Positions 36,828 through 49,281 of a stretch of DNA of 64,000 nucleotides are shown here, in pieces; position 1 is the first letter of the stretch; every line of letters begins with the position of its first letter. A program made the position numbers and the translations under genes. Origin of the DNA: Diprion similis (Eukaryota > Arthropoda > Insecta > Hymenoptera > Diprionidae); NCBI RefSeq assembly GCF_021155765.1, contig NC_060111.1:2661997-2725996 (forward strand), given 5' to 3'. The notes under the pieces are model-generated. The model was given only the letters and a program-made list of their open reading frames with translations. It was not told the origin of the DNA and made no database searches.

Positions 36828-37341
36828 AATATGGTATCAAATCATTTTATTCATTTTATTTATCTACGTATGCATTTAGCTACGGAAATAATTGTAACGC
36901 TTATTCCATTGACATGTCAAGGAATAATATGGTAGCAAATATAGGACGTCTTTCAATCTAAAACAATAGATATATTCCACGCTATCAAGAGCACGCACAC
37001 ATCTAGGCAAGTCTTTGTATACATATAATAACCGAATTCATTATTTTTTTTTTAAGCTAAACGAATGTAAAGTCCCATTACATGACCAATACACCCATGT
37101 TACGTGCTCCCACATAATATTAACTTATTTATATTACTATTATTAATCGTACCATTATTACTGTTACCATTATTGTTATTCTTATTGTTACTACTTATCA
37201 TTATTTACTTTTATATAAACGGGCGTATTAAATACATGTGTTTGAGTATACATATGTAGCCGAAATAATCAGTTACACCAGGCAATATGTATAACATTTT
37301 TCTAATTTTAATACGAAACCATAATGAGCGGTTAAGCTAAA
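36828..37341. other. 3' UTRs of the convergent SANTA gene and SPT6
   Basis: The interval is 514 bp between two stop codons on opposite strands. It is AT-rich with runs of ATTATT-like sequence (37130-37210) and no exon. Confidence 0.6.
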
Positions 37342-40300
37342 TTAATTTTCATCGTACAACGGAGTACCGTCTCCGCTAAGAGACATACTCCTGGGACTCG
37401 AATTCGTATGTGGGGTTCCTCTCGGTGATTTGTATGACGGTGTACGTGCTGTTGGTGGCCTGTTGCGGGGTGTAGCTCGACCTGATCCATCGTCGTATCC
37501 CCGCGGAGTTTTTCTCGAGTCTTCATATCTAGGAGTGCTGTTCCCACTGAAATAATGTAAATATCATTTGAGCGTAGAATTTATCTTGATAACAGTTCTA
37601 TCCAGAGCATTGATTGTATTACATTAGAATTCTAGTGGAATTACGATATTCTCTACAAAGTGTCGATGGGACTTGTTAAATATACTTGTGAAATAGTGGG
37701 TAACAATTCAGCAAGTAATAACGAGTTGTCAGAGTTTCAAGAAGACAAAATCGAGGAGGCACATCTTTTGGATACATACGAGATCCTGGGGGTGATCTGT
37801 TTCAGTTTAGCCCATGCCTCGGCGGCCTTTTTCCAATCCATCGGGTCCCCGGCCAGTGTGGACATGTGCGGTGTCGGCCGATGTGAAGGTGTTGTTCTAT
37901 GGTGAGCAGACGTCACTGTGGTTGGCCCAGGATGAACAAACTGGCCTTGGTGATGATTTGGTGTTTGCTGGCCGTATCTGGGCGTTGGCTGACCATGGTG
38001 AGGTGTGTGGTGGGGAGTCTGATACGGGGTCATGAATGGCGTTTGTCCCGATGGGGTGTAAGGAGTATTGGGATAGGTATGCATGCCTCCGTACGGTCCA
38101 GTGCTTGCTGCGCCAGGAGTATGCGGTGGATAATGGTGCGGAGTTTGATTTGCGACTTGAGACAGAGAATGAAGCATGTGATGCGGTAGATTCTGGGCTA
38201 CTCTTTGTATCGCCTCCTGATTCATACCTATTAAGAACATGAAAGAGATTACCAATTAAGTTACGTTGTGGTTCAATGGAGATGGTCTCAAATTAAGCAT
38301 TACTTACTTGACATATTCACACCAGGAGTATTATGGTATGGTGTTCTAGACGTCATTGCACCTCGAGGTGTGCTTGGAGTTCCTTGACCAGGGACAGGGT
38401 CTCGGAAATGTTCCTTAAACCAACGAAACAAGGCGTTGACGTTGTCGAACATTTGTCCCCGGAATCTGAATCCCTCTGGTGTAACGGTCACATATTCGTG
38501 TCGGCAGCGAACGCGAGGTAAATAAGACAATACAAATTTTCCAGGATAATTCTGCAAGCGAATAAGAAACGAGGATAACAATTGTGCGTTTCAATTTAAT
38601 CAATCTCGATGGACGTATGTTTAAATTACCTTTGCGGCGGATATGAAATAATGAATCTTTCCAGGATTCTTTTTCTTCTCATCTTTTAATAACTCTTCTG
38701 CTTTGTCCTTTAAGCCACCTTCCGTGTCCTTATAGTATTTAAAGTACAATAAATCTCTAGCATGAGCAGCCATCGGATTAACATGTCTGGCAATGATTTC
38801 GTCTAGATCCTCAAACTCTTCATTACCGATCCATAAACTCTGGCCAAGAGAAAAGGTATTCTCTTTACCTTCTTCCCGAACATCGATATGTTGACAGATT
38901 TTGTCAGTCACTTTCCACGTTACTGTGAGGTGATCTGCACCTTTGCTACTTGGTCGAACTATCGCTTCACCCTGATCCATATTTTGCATGAATTTCTCAG
39001 CTTCAGCAAAACTGATATTATGAAATGCTGGATGTACAATGACGCGTTTTATGTAAGTCTGTCGTTGTTTTGCTTTTTTCGCATCTTCCTCTATCTGCTG
39101 ATCCTTCTGTTCCGCCTCCATATCATAAAACGGATCTCTTTGCGGTCTGTAAATGAAAGAATATAATTGAATAAACATAATCGATCGTTAGTCTCCAAAA
39201 TTTCAAGTTGAAATTGATTAAGAGTAAAAAGTTTATCATTTTAAAACCTATCAATTTAACGAAAGTTATCGCAACAATTCGCTTACCTCCATTCATGATT
39301 TTTATCTGCAAGATCACTGCTTTTACTAGTACATTCCACACTGAATCTGTCTACCTCAATCTTTATTATACGGCAGTGAATGATTTGGCCAACTCTGACC
39401 CTTTCCTCGGGATTCGCTACATGTTTATCAGACAGATTTTTGATGTGAATATATCCTGATATATTATTTTCCAAGCGCAACCTGACACCAGTAGCTTTTC
39501 CTGGGCAGGCTCCAGCATCAAAGTGATTCCATACTTCTGACAACTCAGGGAAATCATTCTTCAAACAGAATGGACACTGCCAAAGGCCTGTCTCATCATT
39601 TCTTACCGGATTTGCCTGATCTAGTTGTTCACCTTGTGGTTTTCTGTGAGTTATGCCACATACAGTGGCTTCAACCATTTTGCCGATATAGAAAGTTTCC
39701 GGTGTCTCCTTGGTCAATACATCGAACAATTTTTCAGCGCTAAGAGTTTGATACGGTACCCTAAGGTCTTTGTACCTGCTATTTAATTCCGCTCTGATGT
39801 CATACAGCGTTATGCATTTGTTACCAAAACCTTGTCTTTCTAATTCTTCAGCAAACGCGTCTAAATCAAGATCCTTCAATCTTTCCGGCGATTCTAAGAT
39901 TTCCTCCAATGCCCCTGCTGGATTTGCATCCTCGTCGTCATACTCCAATGCATCTACTGCCATTTTTCTGGCCCATTCATATGTCTCTGGATGAACACGC
40001 GAGCCATCAAGCACTTCCACATATGCTTCGGTGCTAAATAAGATAGAGAAGAATTACAGCTAGTTAACAGTATAGACTGAAATTAGGAATGATTCTCACT
40101 ATGATCTTGCAAAAAAGAGAATAAAAGAGTGGGCATATGTAGGGATGTTAACTTGAATATCTTCACTCACCTATCTCCCAAACTGTTTGTGTCAATCTTG
40201 ATAAAACCGGCGCAATTGATAAACACCTTAGGACCCATATGACAAGCTGTGACCAATTGAGTCCTATTCTCTAATCGTTGATTAGTTTGCTTTAGCATTT

Positions 40301-43300
40301 TAATCAAGGCCTGCCCTTTTCGAGGTCCCAAACCGCAGACGAATTGTACCAAGTTTCCAGCATAAGCTTGTTGGACTGCTTTGTTCACATCAACACCAAC
40401 CTCATTTACTCGATTAACGAATTCCAAATACAAATTTTCTAAAAGGTCTTCCTTAGGGAGTTGATCCTGCGAGAGAAACACGTGATTTCACGCTTTTGAG
40501 TTACTGATTCAAAGAAACGATGCTTATTAAGTATTTATCATCAATAGCTGTGGGATTATTCCCACTGTGTGCTAAGGGAAACACTATATTTAAGGACAGG
40601 GACATGGCTCAGTTCTTACATAAGCTTATTGATATAAAATGTGACCACGTGTCTTAGAGTTTGACTTACTTGTAAAGGATGGTACTTTAGACACAAGATT
40701 TCTTCATCCGCTGTGCACAGCTGTGAAAATTCCACCAAAGGATCTTGCATACGCCGTGCCATTGAGATAGCTTCTCTAAGTAATTCCGGATAATCCCTGA
40801 ATTCTGACTGTAATAATAAATGTGAAACATGAATGCAGACACCTGTTTTCAGTCTGTTTCGCCTAGATAATAACACATTATTTATAACGGTAATTACAAC
40901 TAATCTTAGTATCAGAGATGAAATCAGATATTTGGATGAAAACTAACCACTCCTTTATTACTGTTTGAGTAGATCTGGGCGAGCTCGTTGTCACAAACTT
41001 CTACTTGAATGGAGGGAAATTGTTCTTCTTCGACCAGGTTACTTATACACTCTTTGATATCAGCAACAACCATTGTCGCCTCCCTGGATGTACCACTCAC
41101 GACAACAACATGTGGTTTCTTGGTTGCAATAAAATTACGAATAGCCAGCAAGTCAGCTTCCTGAAAAAAACATGATTTAGAACAATCCTTGACAAGTTTG
41201 TAAATTTTGCAAAACCTTCCACCCCGATGGAGATGTCAGAAGCTGTGAGCTGTGCAAAATTACCTTCATAGCTTTTTCATCCTCTCTGAAACTATTTTTC
41301 TTTTTCATTAAATGTGGTAGCCGCAGGTAATCTGTACACTCGCCATCAGGTGCAACAAGACATGTAAATGCTGCTTTGGAATAATCGGGCACATAAGATA
41401 CAGCCATCACACGTAACCCCTTGCTCGTATCCCACTCTTCATCTTCTTCTTCAGGGAAATCGCAGCTATACGGAGCCACTTTGAGCCAGTTATACATCTT
41501 TCGGCAGCAAGCTCGCATCACGCATTCTTTAGCTTCTGCAATTAGATTTGCCTTCAACTCCTTCTTCAATTCGGGAATCACCATTTTTGTTAAAGCCATT
41601 TCCACGCTTGCTACCCTCAATGCATTCCAGTCTTGAACATTCTTACTAAATTCATCCTGTGAATAAAAAAGTGATATTAACCAACGAAAGAGACAATTTG
41701 TAGATGATACGTTCTCCTTCTGGGATTATAAAGGGTTAACAAAATGAAATGGAATGAGGGATCAATTAATTGGTAATGAATGAAAAATTTATTTCTCACC
41801 CTGTAATAAAGTTGCTTCATTTCATCTACATAATTGTTACTAGTATTGCCCTCAATCGAATCACTGAGTGAAATGGTGATAAGTTTATCTTCTTCAGCAA
41901 TACTTAGTTTCAGGAATTGATCGCCGACAAGATCTCTTACAGGTTTGTCTTTCAGATACTTCATTCTGCAATGACACAAAGAATTCAATAGAAATCAATT
42001 TGAATTACTGCCAATCAATAGAAGTTGTATCCCCGATTGTGTAAAACATTTTTCCGGCGTAACTAACAGTGTAGAAGGAGTAATTTCTAAAAGATGGTTT
42101 CATCACTGGTAAAATGGATAATGTTGCAAATACTGAAACTCACGTATATATGGGATGGTTTTCATCAATCTCTTTTATTCCTGTTTTGGTAGGTGTGACG
42201 GAGAGTTTGGCTCTTTCCATATACATTTCCCTAACGCATTTGCGAACAAGAGGTTCCCTTGCAAGCTGAATGGCAACCATCAATTGCGTGGCCTTCAAGG
42301 CTTCTTCCGGAGTCTTAAATTTCTTACCACAGAAGTCATTAGCAACTACAGAGGGTTCCGTTGGTTCCTGATCAACTTCATGACGTTGGTAGTTATCACG
42401 AAGATTCTCCGCATAATGCTCTGGTGACAAACCAAACCTCTTAGCAAGACCGTCCAGGCCAGCCTTTCTACAAATAGTGTAAGGCCCAGTTCTGACAGCT
42501 TGTTTCAGCGTCTCGTCAGCTTCTTCTTCTTCATCAGCTTCAATGTCGTCTTCTGGAGGAGGGTCCTCCCCATTTTCTTCAGCATCAGCTATCTGCTGTC
42601 TTCTTTTAGCTGCTCTTGCCGCAACTCGTGCCTCTCTCTCCTTCTTGCGGACAGCTTCTTGCATAGGTGGAATCTCATGGCTGTAATATAACATGAAGTG
42701 ATGATGAACATCGTTCAATTCTTCGCTGGTTTGAACATTTCGTAATCTCTCGATATCGTCATCCTTTATCAGTCGCAGTCCCTCTGGCAGAGGAGCCTCG
42801 GCGTTTTTCATAATTTCATCCAGTTGATAATTTCTCATTTTTTCAAACAGTTGTAACAAGTTTTCTTTTCTTTGACGAAGCTGACACCATTTCACGTCAA
42901 ATTTGTATACTTTCCATAGATCGTTTATGTTTAGTTCAGGTAAAACATATTCTTTTCGATAAAATGATATAAACGGAACCTCAAAGTGTTGATTACGCAT
43001 AAAGTCCAAGGCTTTTTTGATTTTTCCTACTGTCTGTGGTCCCTTACGCGCCCTTTCTTTGGCCTCAGCATTTAAATGAGAATCTTGAACGGAGACCGAT
43101 GGACGACAGAATGCCTGTTTATAAATCCACTCTGCTTCCAAATCCAGTTCATCTGATCCCTCTGGTACTGGGACAACAGGTACTGAACGTAGTTGCATTC
43201 GCTCAGGTATATCAGTATTACGAATCTAGGAAAATTTATCACATGTTTATTCAATAGGTACATGAAAAGATTTGCAAAGGAAAAACTTCATTTGTGGAAG

Positions 43301-44801
43301 ATTTGTCTCACCTCGTTATCCATGTCAGTAAAGTGTCCTCGCTTGAGTTCACTGGGTTCATATATTTCAAATATACTTTTCCGTGTTGTTTTCTTTTTGG
43401 GTTGTTTTTTTGGACGACGCGGTCGTTCCCCGTCACCATCTTCGTCAACATATTCATCTTCCTCGTCCTCGTCTTCTTCCTCTTCGTAATCCTCTTCCCC
43501 ATACTTTCCAAACTCGTCATAGTCAAAGTCAACGCCAAAAATATCTTGAGCTTCTTGCAACGCGCTAATTTAAAAAAGAAATAAAGATAAAAGTTGATCT
43601 GTAGAAAATCTATCCAAAATTGAGGACAATGTGGAAACTTACGCATCAGAGAATATTGGTTTCTTCTTTCTTCGCCTTTCAGCAATAGGTCTTCCATCAT
43701 CATCGACAATAAAATCATCACCCTCGGAATAATCTCCATCGGAACCTTCCTCGTCAAAAGTCTCTGGTTCTGGCCTATGGCTACGTTCGCTCCTTCTTTC
43801 ATCCTCCTAATACACACCATTCAATGATTATGGATAATGAGAAGGTGATCGAAATTCAAAATAATTTAAGGTAAAAACAGTAGAAAACTTTTAACTCCAA
43901 CAGAACAACACTATTCCTGGTGTGGATGTTGGAAGTTTTCAGATGAATACTTCGTGCAAAAAAAAAAAAGAAACTCACATCACCAGACCCCTCGAACAAT
44001 TCATTGGCAATAGCATCCCGTTCTTCTACAGCTTCGTGCTCCTGCTCTTCCTCAGACTCCTCATCTTGTATTCGACGTAGACGTTTAAAGCGTTTCTGGT
44101 CAAGTCAATAATTTATTTATCAGTACCCCAGGTGAGATAAAGAAACACTTAAATGCCCCATGAATATAGTCAGAAAAAAATTAAAACAAAAAAAGTAGGA
44201 AAAAATAACAAGTAGCAAAAAACCGTTATGCATACCCTTTCCACTTTGACGCCCAAGTTTTCCTCAATAAGATCATAGTCCTCATCTTCCAGTCGATCAT
44301 CAAAGTCTTCATCGTCACTCTTTTTACGCTTTTTTGAGCCACCAGAACCATCGCTGTCCTCTCCTTCACTCTCTTCAATAGGATTATCATCGATAAGATC
44401 CTCCAGTTCTTCACGAAGACGGTCCTCATCATCTAAATACATCAGATTACAATATTACGAACCAAAAAGTCAGAAACAGAAGAACAGAGCGTCAAGCTTT
44501 AAGCATAAGGTACAAGAGGCTACCCATGACAAACTATTGCCAATACTTACCTTCATCATCTTCGTCACTCTCCTCGACAGCTTTTATTTTCTTCAGTTTC
44601 TTCTTTTCGTTGTGATCTAACTCCTCTTCCTCCTAACACGATAACAAATACGACAATAGAGTAAAAAAAAGTAAGATCAAAATCAAGAAAAGAGCTAAAT
44701 TAACGCGCTGCAAGTATTGAATTGCGGATCGCCAAGCTAGATATTATGCATTTTATACTGACCTCACTTTCTTCCGCCTCAGAGTCGATGAAGTCTGCCA
44801 T
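37342..44801 (-). CDS. Spt6: SPT6, transcription elongation factor and histone chaperone
   Basis: Seventeen minus-strand exons: 44801-44763, 44632-44551, 44432-44236, 44095-43979, 43806-43643, 43564-43312, 43225-42144, 41965-41800, 41656-41264, 41160-40948, 40807-40670, 40466-40171, 40033-39287, 39146-38630, 38551-38308, 38227-37780 and 37546-37342. The sum is 1766 residues (human 1726). SPT6 travels with RNA polymerase II and reassembles nucleosomes. Visible parts are the acidic N-terminus (1-280) with FIVDDDG and [13 protein letters not shown], the helical core with HTH, YqgF-like fold (about 760-900), helix-hairpin-helix with CGLGPRKG (about 985), [16 protein letters not shown]1 domain (about 1165-1290), tandem SH2 (about 1320-1530, with IVRPSSKG), and a TP-rich tail ending [10 protein letters not shown]. 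Every phase agrees. Confidence 0.97.
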
Positions 44802-45970
44802 TTTTTTTGGGGGGTTAACTTTTCTCGGAAAAGCAAATGCTATTTGCGACTAGCCAGTTGGAAAGTTACAGGTTCAAGAGTCGACGTTGACTTAAGAATG
44901 AGTCTTGACTCGGGTAACTAAATGATTATAATTCTGGGCATGCTAAGAATATCGAACCTAGTAGAACCGCAAGCATTGCTCTGCGTTCGCACAGTCCTCA
45001 ACGTGTGTCATTACCGTCCAATAACCACTGGAGGGATAACTTTTTCTCCTCGTTTCCAGTCGGCGGCTTGAAGTGAGCCCGTATTAACTAATGGCCTAGA
45101 AACACAAGGCACCCGACACCATGCCCGGATACTCAGAACCATTAAATTTATCGAATTCCATGAAATCCTGGTTTAACTTATAACAAACCACAGCAAACAC
45201 CCGATATTTCCGTTCAGGCATATGAGCCATCCAGCAAACTTTGTGCCATACCACTGACCATAGACTACAAACGCGGTTGATAGGCTTGACACCTCTGACT
45301 GCTCCACCTGTTGGTGAATATTTTGAAATTGCACTCCGGTCGATAAGACAGAAACCGGATTATTTGTACGGACATGAATGTTTCACGCGTGAAGGCGAGG
45401 CGGTGATAAGCGATTTATAACACCAATCAAAAGGCAGCTTTGAACGGAAAATCTTCTTTTTACAAGTAAAAAATAGGTCAGAATTAGGGATGACATTAAG
45501 TAATTTCACTTGTCACATTATCCTGATTCAATGAAACAATGAAAAGCATTTTTATACTTGTTTGGTTATTTGTCCAGAGTTCGACTCTAAACCTAATCGG
45601 AATAGGATGAGTGAGTGAGAGGGTGAATAAATAAAGTCCCGCTTCGCTTATCGGCATAAAAACCCTCACGGTTTAGAGGAACCTCAGGTCACCAAAAGCT
45701 AGACCCCGTTCCCATAACCAACCCTAAACACACGATCCTTAAAACTAATGAAATGGAAAGAACTCGACTCCTAACCGAGCGCGGGAAGAACGCGGTAATC
45801 GCACGCACGGGCAGAATTGGAAAATTTAGCAGTACGCCCTACCTACCCGAGCGCTCGATTCTCAGTGAATTGCGCGCGCGCGCGCGCCCGTTAGCTCCGT
45901 TTTCGCACAGAGCGCCGCCATGCGGCCGGGTACCTCAGCGTCGCGAGGTACTCTTGAGGTACTACACTTT
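44802..45970. other. SPT6 upstream region and CpG-richer intergenic DNA
   Basis: The SPT6 5' UTR starts directly above 44801 within a T8/G6 tract. From about 45750 to 45970 the sequence becomes markedly richer in G, C and CpG than the surroundings, including an alternating CG run. No exon with family resemblance is present; the 78-codon frame at 45753-45989 looks incidental. Confidence 0.5.
45872..45887. repeat. Alternating (GC)8 tract
   Basis: Sixteen bases of perfect GC dinucleotide repeat within a GC-rich patch. Such tracts can adopt Z-DNA in vitro; no function is claimed. Confidence 0.9.
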
Positions 45971-46101
45971 GGGTGCGTTCCGAAACTAGCTGGCAGCGCT
46001 AAAAACTCCCTAGGGCCGAGACGAAGCTAGTAATAAACTCGGTAGCGAAAAAGAGATGAAAGATAGTTGACAGCACTGGAAGCTAATTTCGGAACGTACC
46101 C
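45971..46101. mobile_element. Short TIR element (MITE), 131 bp
   Basis: The left end is GGGTGCGTTCCGAAACTAGC and the reverse complement of the right end is GGGTACGTTCCGAAATTAGC, a 20-bp inverted repeat with two mismatches. Weaker pairing continues inward (CAGCGCT against CAGTGCT). TTT flanks both ends directly and may be a target duplication. There is no coding capacity. The superfamily is not clear from the ends. Confidence 0.75.
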
Positions 46102-46274
46102 TTTGAATGACCAGCAAATACCAATGCTCTAAGAAATATCAGCCGCTAGTTACAAGATTCAAAATTTACTGTTACTGGACTGCCACAGTTCCCTGGCGGA
46201 ATACACCCAAGAAATACGGCCAAAAAACGGAAGGCCCATTTTTTCTTGAATCTCTGCTGCTGGTCTTTCCTTCC

Positions 46275-46582
46275 TAATTTCTCTGCTGTTGTTCCTACGC
46301 TATTTTTCATGTGTTTTCTGAGGTCCTGGGGTTTCGATTAGTCGAGAAAGGGTCGTACGAATTAGTGTAGATTGGGTCATACAAATCACATCAGAGTCAA
46401 AAGATTGTTGCTGAAAAAAGTGAGGTTAACTCCTTTGGACTTTTGGTCGAAATATCGACGATCTTGAGTGATGCTGAAATCGATCCTTCGATCCATCCAT
46501 CTATGTAACTTTGCGATAGGAATCGATTGAGCGCAGCTCGATAGTGAGATTACCTGCGACTTATGTGAGCAACAAATCAAGG
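46275..46582 (-). repeat. Lone diverged relative of the 312-bp satellite monomer, inverted
   Basis: Read on the plus strand, this matches the reverse complement of the array monomer in order: CTGCTGTTGTTCCTACGCT, TCCTGGGGTTTCGATTAG, GGTCATACAAATCA, AAAAAAGTGAGGTTAAC, TCCTTTGGACTTTTGGTCGA, GGAATCGATTGAGCGCAG and GTGAGCAACAAATCAAGG. Each has a close counterpart in the monomer, with many substitutions and small indels between. The span is almost one full unit. It lies about 16 kb beyond the array, in a non-genic region next to a TIR element. Confidence 0.8.
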
Positions 46583-47247
46583 GCCGGCTTCGTGCATAAC
46601 TCGCAACGTACACAGACATATATATCGGATTACCCGACAAATTATTCAATTTCTTCGGATGAATTAACATACCGCATCAAATAATTACGCGAACATAAGT
46701 GTCTTTTATTGACACGCGAAATCCTCTCGGAGAGAATCATCAATTAGTGTGAGGTTAAGTTAGGTTAGAGTTTTTTTCGTATGTTCCATTACCCTATTCA
46801 CAGCTGCCCTAATTGTGTCAAAGTGTTCACAAATAGTAAGCGTCTACATGCCGTGATCTGAGAATTCGTACTGATATTGGATATTTTATCCTCACCAAAA
46901 ACAACTAAGAAAGTATCACCTTATTCCGAGTTTCACTCAAAGTTATTACGAATTTTCAAAATCGAAAATCAAGGGTGTAATGAACTTGAGGAACTTCAAA
47001 GTAGTCTATGTACGTCCAAAAATGCATATATAACCTTTCAATTAAATACGTGTCTAATTTTGTACATATGCGTACAAAAGCATCTGCGATCTAAGGAAAG
47101 CACTCATACTTTAAAAACAAATCAATGTTTTGACAAATTTAGTGATTTTTTTTAATATCCCATACCATTATAATAGATACAATATTCATACATCAATTTA
47201 CCCACAATATAAAGCGCTACACTCGCCAATACATGTGCTTTACATGT
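46583..47247. other. Intergenic DNA before the aldo-keto reductase
   Basis: AT-rich and without recognisable coding sequence. The short frame at 46877-47155 has no domain. The upper end includes the reductase 3' UTR. Confidence 0.55.
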
Positions 47248-48615
47248 TTAAAATGGAAACTCCGGGTGCTTCTCAATACCCTTGAAAAATCCAAAGTCAC
47301 AAATCCGGGCTGATGTCCCCTGATCCAGAGCGTTTAATTCATTGAAATCCTCCGGCGTAAGTTCCCAATCAAATAAATCAATATTTTTTCTGAGCCTATC
47401 TGGGTTAGTACTTTTTGGAATAGCAGCTATTCCTCTCTGAAGTGTGTATCGAAGCAAAATCTGAGCTGGTGTCTTCTTTCTTCTTTCTCCTATTTTCACA
47501 ACTACTGGGTTTGATAACAAGTCGGGCAGAGAATCTACCTTTCCCATTAGTTTGACCAGTCCTCTCGATCCCAGCGGCGAATATGCGGTCACTGTGATTC
47601 CATTTTTTCTGCAGAATTCAACCTGTGAAAATAATTATAGTATGTAGTTCAATGCTGATACCCTTCAGCATTAGTTTCAACTAGAATCTTACCAATTCTT
47701 TTTGTTGGAAGTAAACATGCAGTTCTATCTGCAAGTTAGAGATTGGTAATTTTGATACTGACAATACTTTTGTTATCTGCTTTATATTGAAATTCGAAAG
47801 ACCGATTGCTTTTGCGCGACCAGCTTCGACTTGTTTCTCCATTTCTGACCATATTTTCAAATGATCTGTGCTTGTGTCCAGTCTGATTTCTCCATTCTTG
47901 TCTACTGGATGTAATTCTTCGTTAACCTCTTCCAAACTAAATGGAGTGTGTATCAAGTAAAGATCCAAGTAGTCCAATTGTAAATCTTTCAGTGATCTTT
48001 TAATCCATTTCTCTACTCCTGAAGGTCGATTTCCAACAGGGGGAACCTTTAGGTGTTTAAATATTCACTTTCAGTACAAGTTTTCGATTACAGAACACAA
48101 TGTCGACATTTTGGTTTCTCGGTGATATAACTTTATGTACAATTACAATTTACATGTAGATAACAGTTGTTTTTACCTTGGACACGACAAACAGTTCATC
48201 CCTCCTCAATTTTCCAGAGCTAAGCCACTTGTTAAGTACCTTACCAATTACATGTTCATTTTCATATACTGGCGCTGTATCTATGTGCCTATAGCCTGCT
48301 TCCAAAGCTGTATTCAGTGCAGCCTCTAATTCAGCATCTGTCGCCTGTAAGATTATTCAAATTTTTCTTCAGAATTCTTAAGCAAAATAAATATTGTTTG
48401 TATGTACAGTCCCTCCTCGCTGTATTCAATCATAATCGGTTCAAAATATATAATATCCGGCACTCGTAATCATTCTCATTTAGTTAAGTAGATATAATAC
48501 AAAATGTAACATACAAATAATGTTTGGGAGCTACTAAACTTACCTGCCAGGTTCCAAATCCCAAAGCTGGCATAACTTGCCCAGTTGGCAATGTTAAGGT
48601 CATCTTAGAGGCCAT
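47248..48615 (-). CDS. Aldo-keto reductase (AKR1-type)
   Basis: Four minus-strand exons: 48615-48544, 48344-48177, 48046-47693 and 47622-47248, giving 322 residues, the normal size for the family. AKRs reduce aldehydes and ketones with NADPH in the cytosol. The (beta/alpha)8 landmarks are complete: MPALGFGTWQ near the start, GYRHIDTAPVYENE with the catalytic Asp46 and Tyr51, Lys80 (FVVSK), His113 (LYLIHTP), AIGLSNFN, ELHVYFQQKEL, TAYSPLGSRGL, and the cofactor-binding IPKSTNPDRLRKNIDLFDW. The tail ends HPEFPF. The start ATG is the first in frame after in-frame non-ATG sequence; an extra upstream exon cannot be excluded. The substrate cannot be told from sequence. The gene is divergent from ARV1. 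Confidence 0.93.
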
Positions 48616-49281
48616 GGCTGTGTAACTTGTTACCTGCTCGGACTTATATTTGGGACTAATTGATGTACAGTTATCTGTGATCCTCAATGCTGTAGAGAAA
48701 TATTTTTCAAGTTCCCCACCATTCCTACCACTTAAAATGGCCGCATATAGCTGACTTTTTTTTCTGAGAACCTTGAGGGCCTCGATATTACTCCTAGAAC
48801 TAACTTTCTCCTCTCCACATTCTTCTACTTGTGTTCACTCATCCAGCAAGGATACTTCTCGTAAACATTGTTATGCACGTCAGAAATGTGTAGCTCGGTT
48901 CAAGGTCATGAAAATGTTATATGAACAAACACACCATCAAAGTCTCTAAGGCAGCAAAAAGATATGTTATCACATCTTACGGTCAAAAAGATCACGGCCC
49001 TAGCGAATTTAGTAATTAAATCCCGAAACTATTTTGCTTATCTCTTGAAAGAATATAATATCAAATGTGTTTATGTTGCTGGTTAAATATAGATTTTATA
49101 TTAGCATAATCAAGGGAATATTTCTACTTGGGTGTACATTCGTTTTTATCATAACTTATACACGTCTATTAACCATTTGAAGGTCTTGCAAGTAAGCAAT
49201 TATAAGATATTCTATGTATATGGTTGCAGGCAGAACTGCACATGTATATGAATCGGCGTTTAGATTTTCCATGATACTAAT
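48616..49281. promoter_or_regulatory. Upstream region shared by the aldo-keto reductase and ARV1
   Basis: A 666-bp interval between divergent start codons. It must include both 5' UTRs and promoters. No named motif stands out and no other gene is visible. Confidence 0.45.

Noticed and set aside
45753-45989. A 78-codon frame in the GC-rich patch
   Set aside because: Its Arg-rich composition reflects GC content and it runs into the TIR element.
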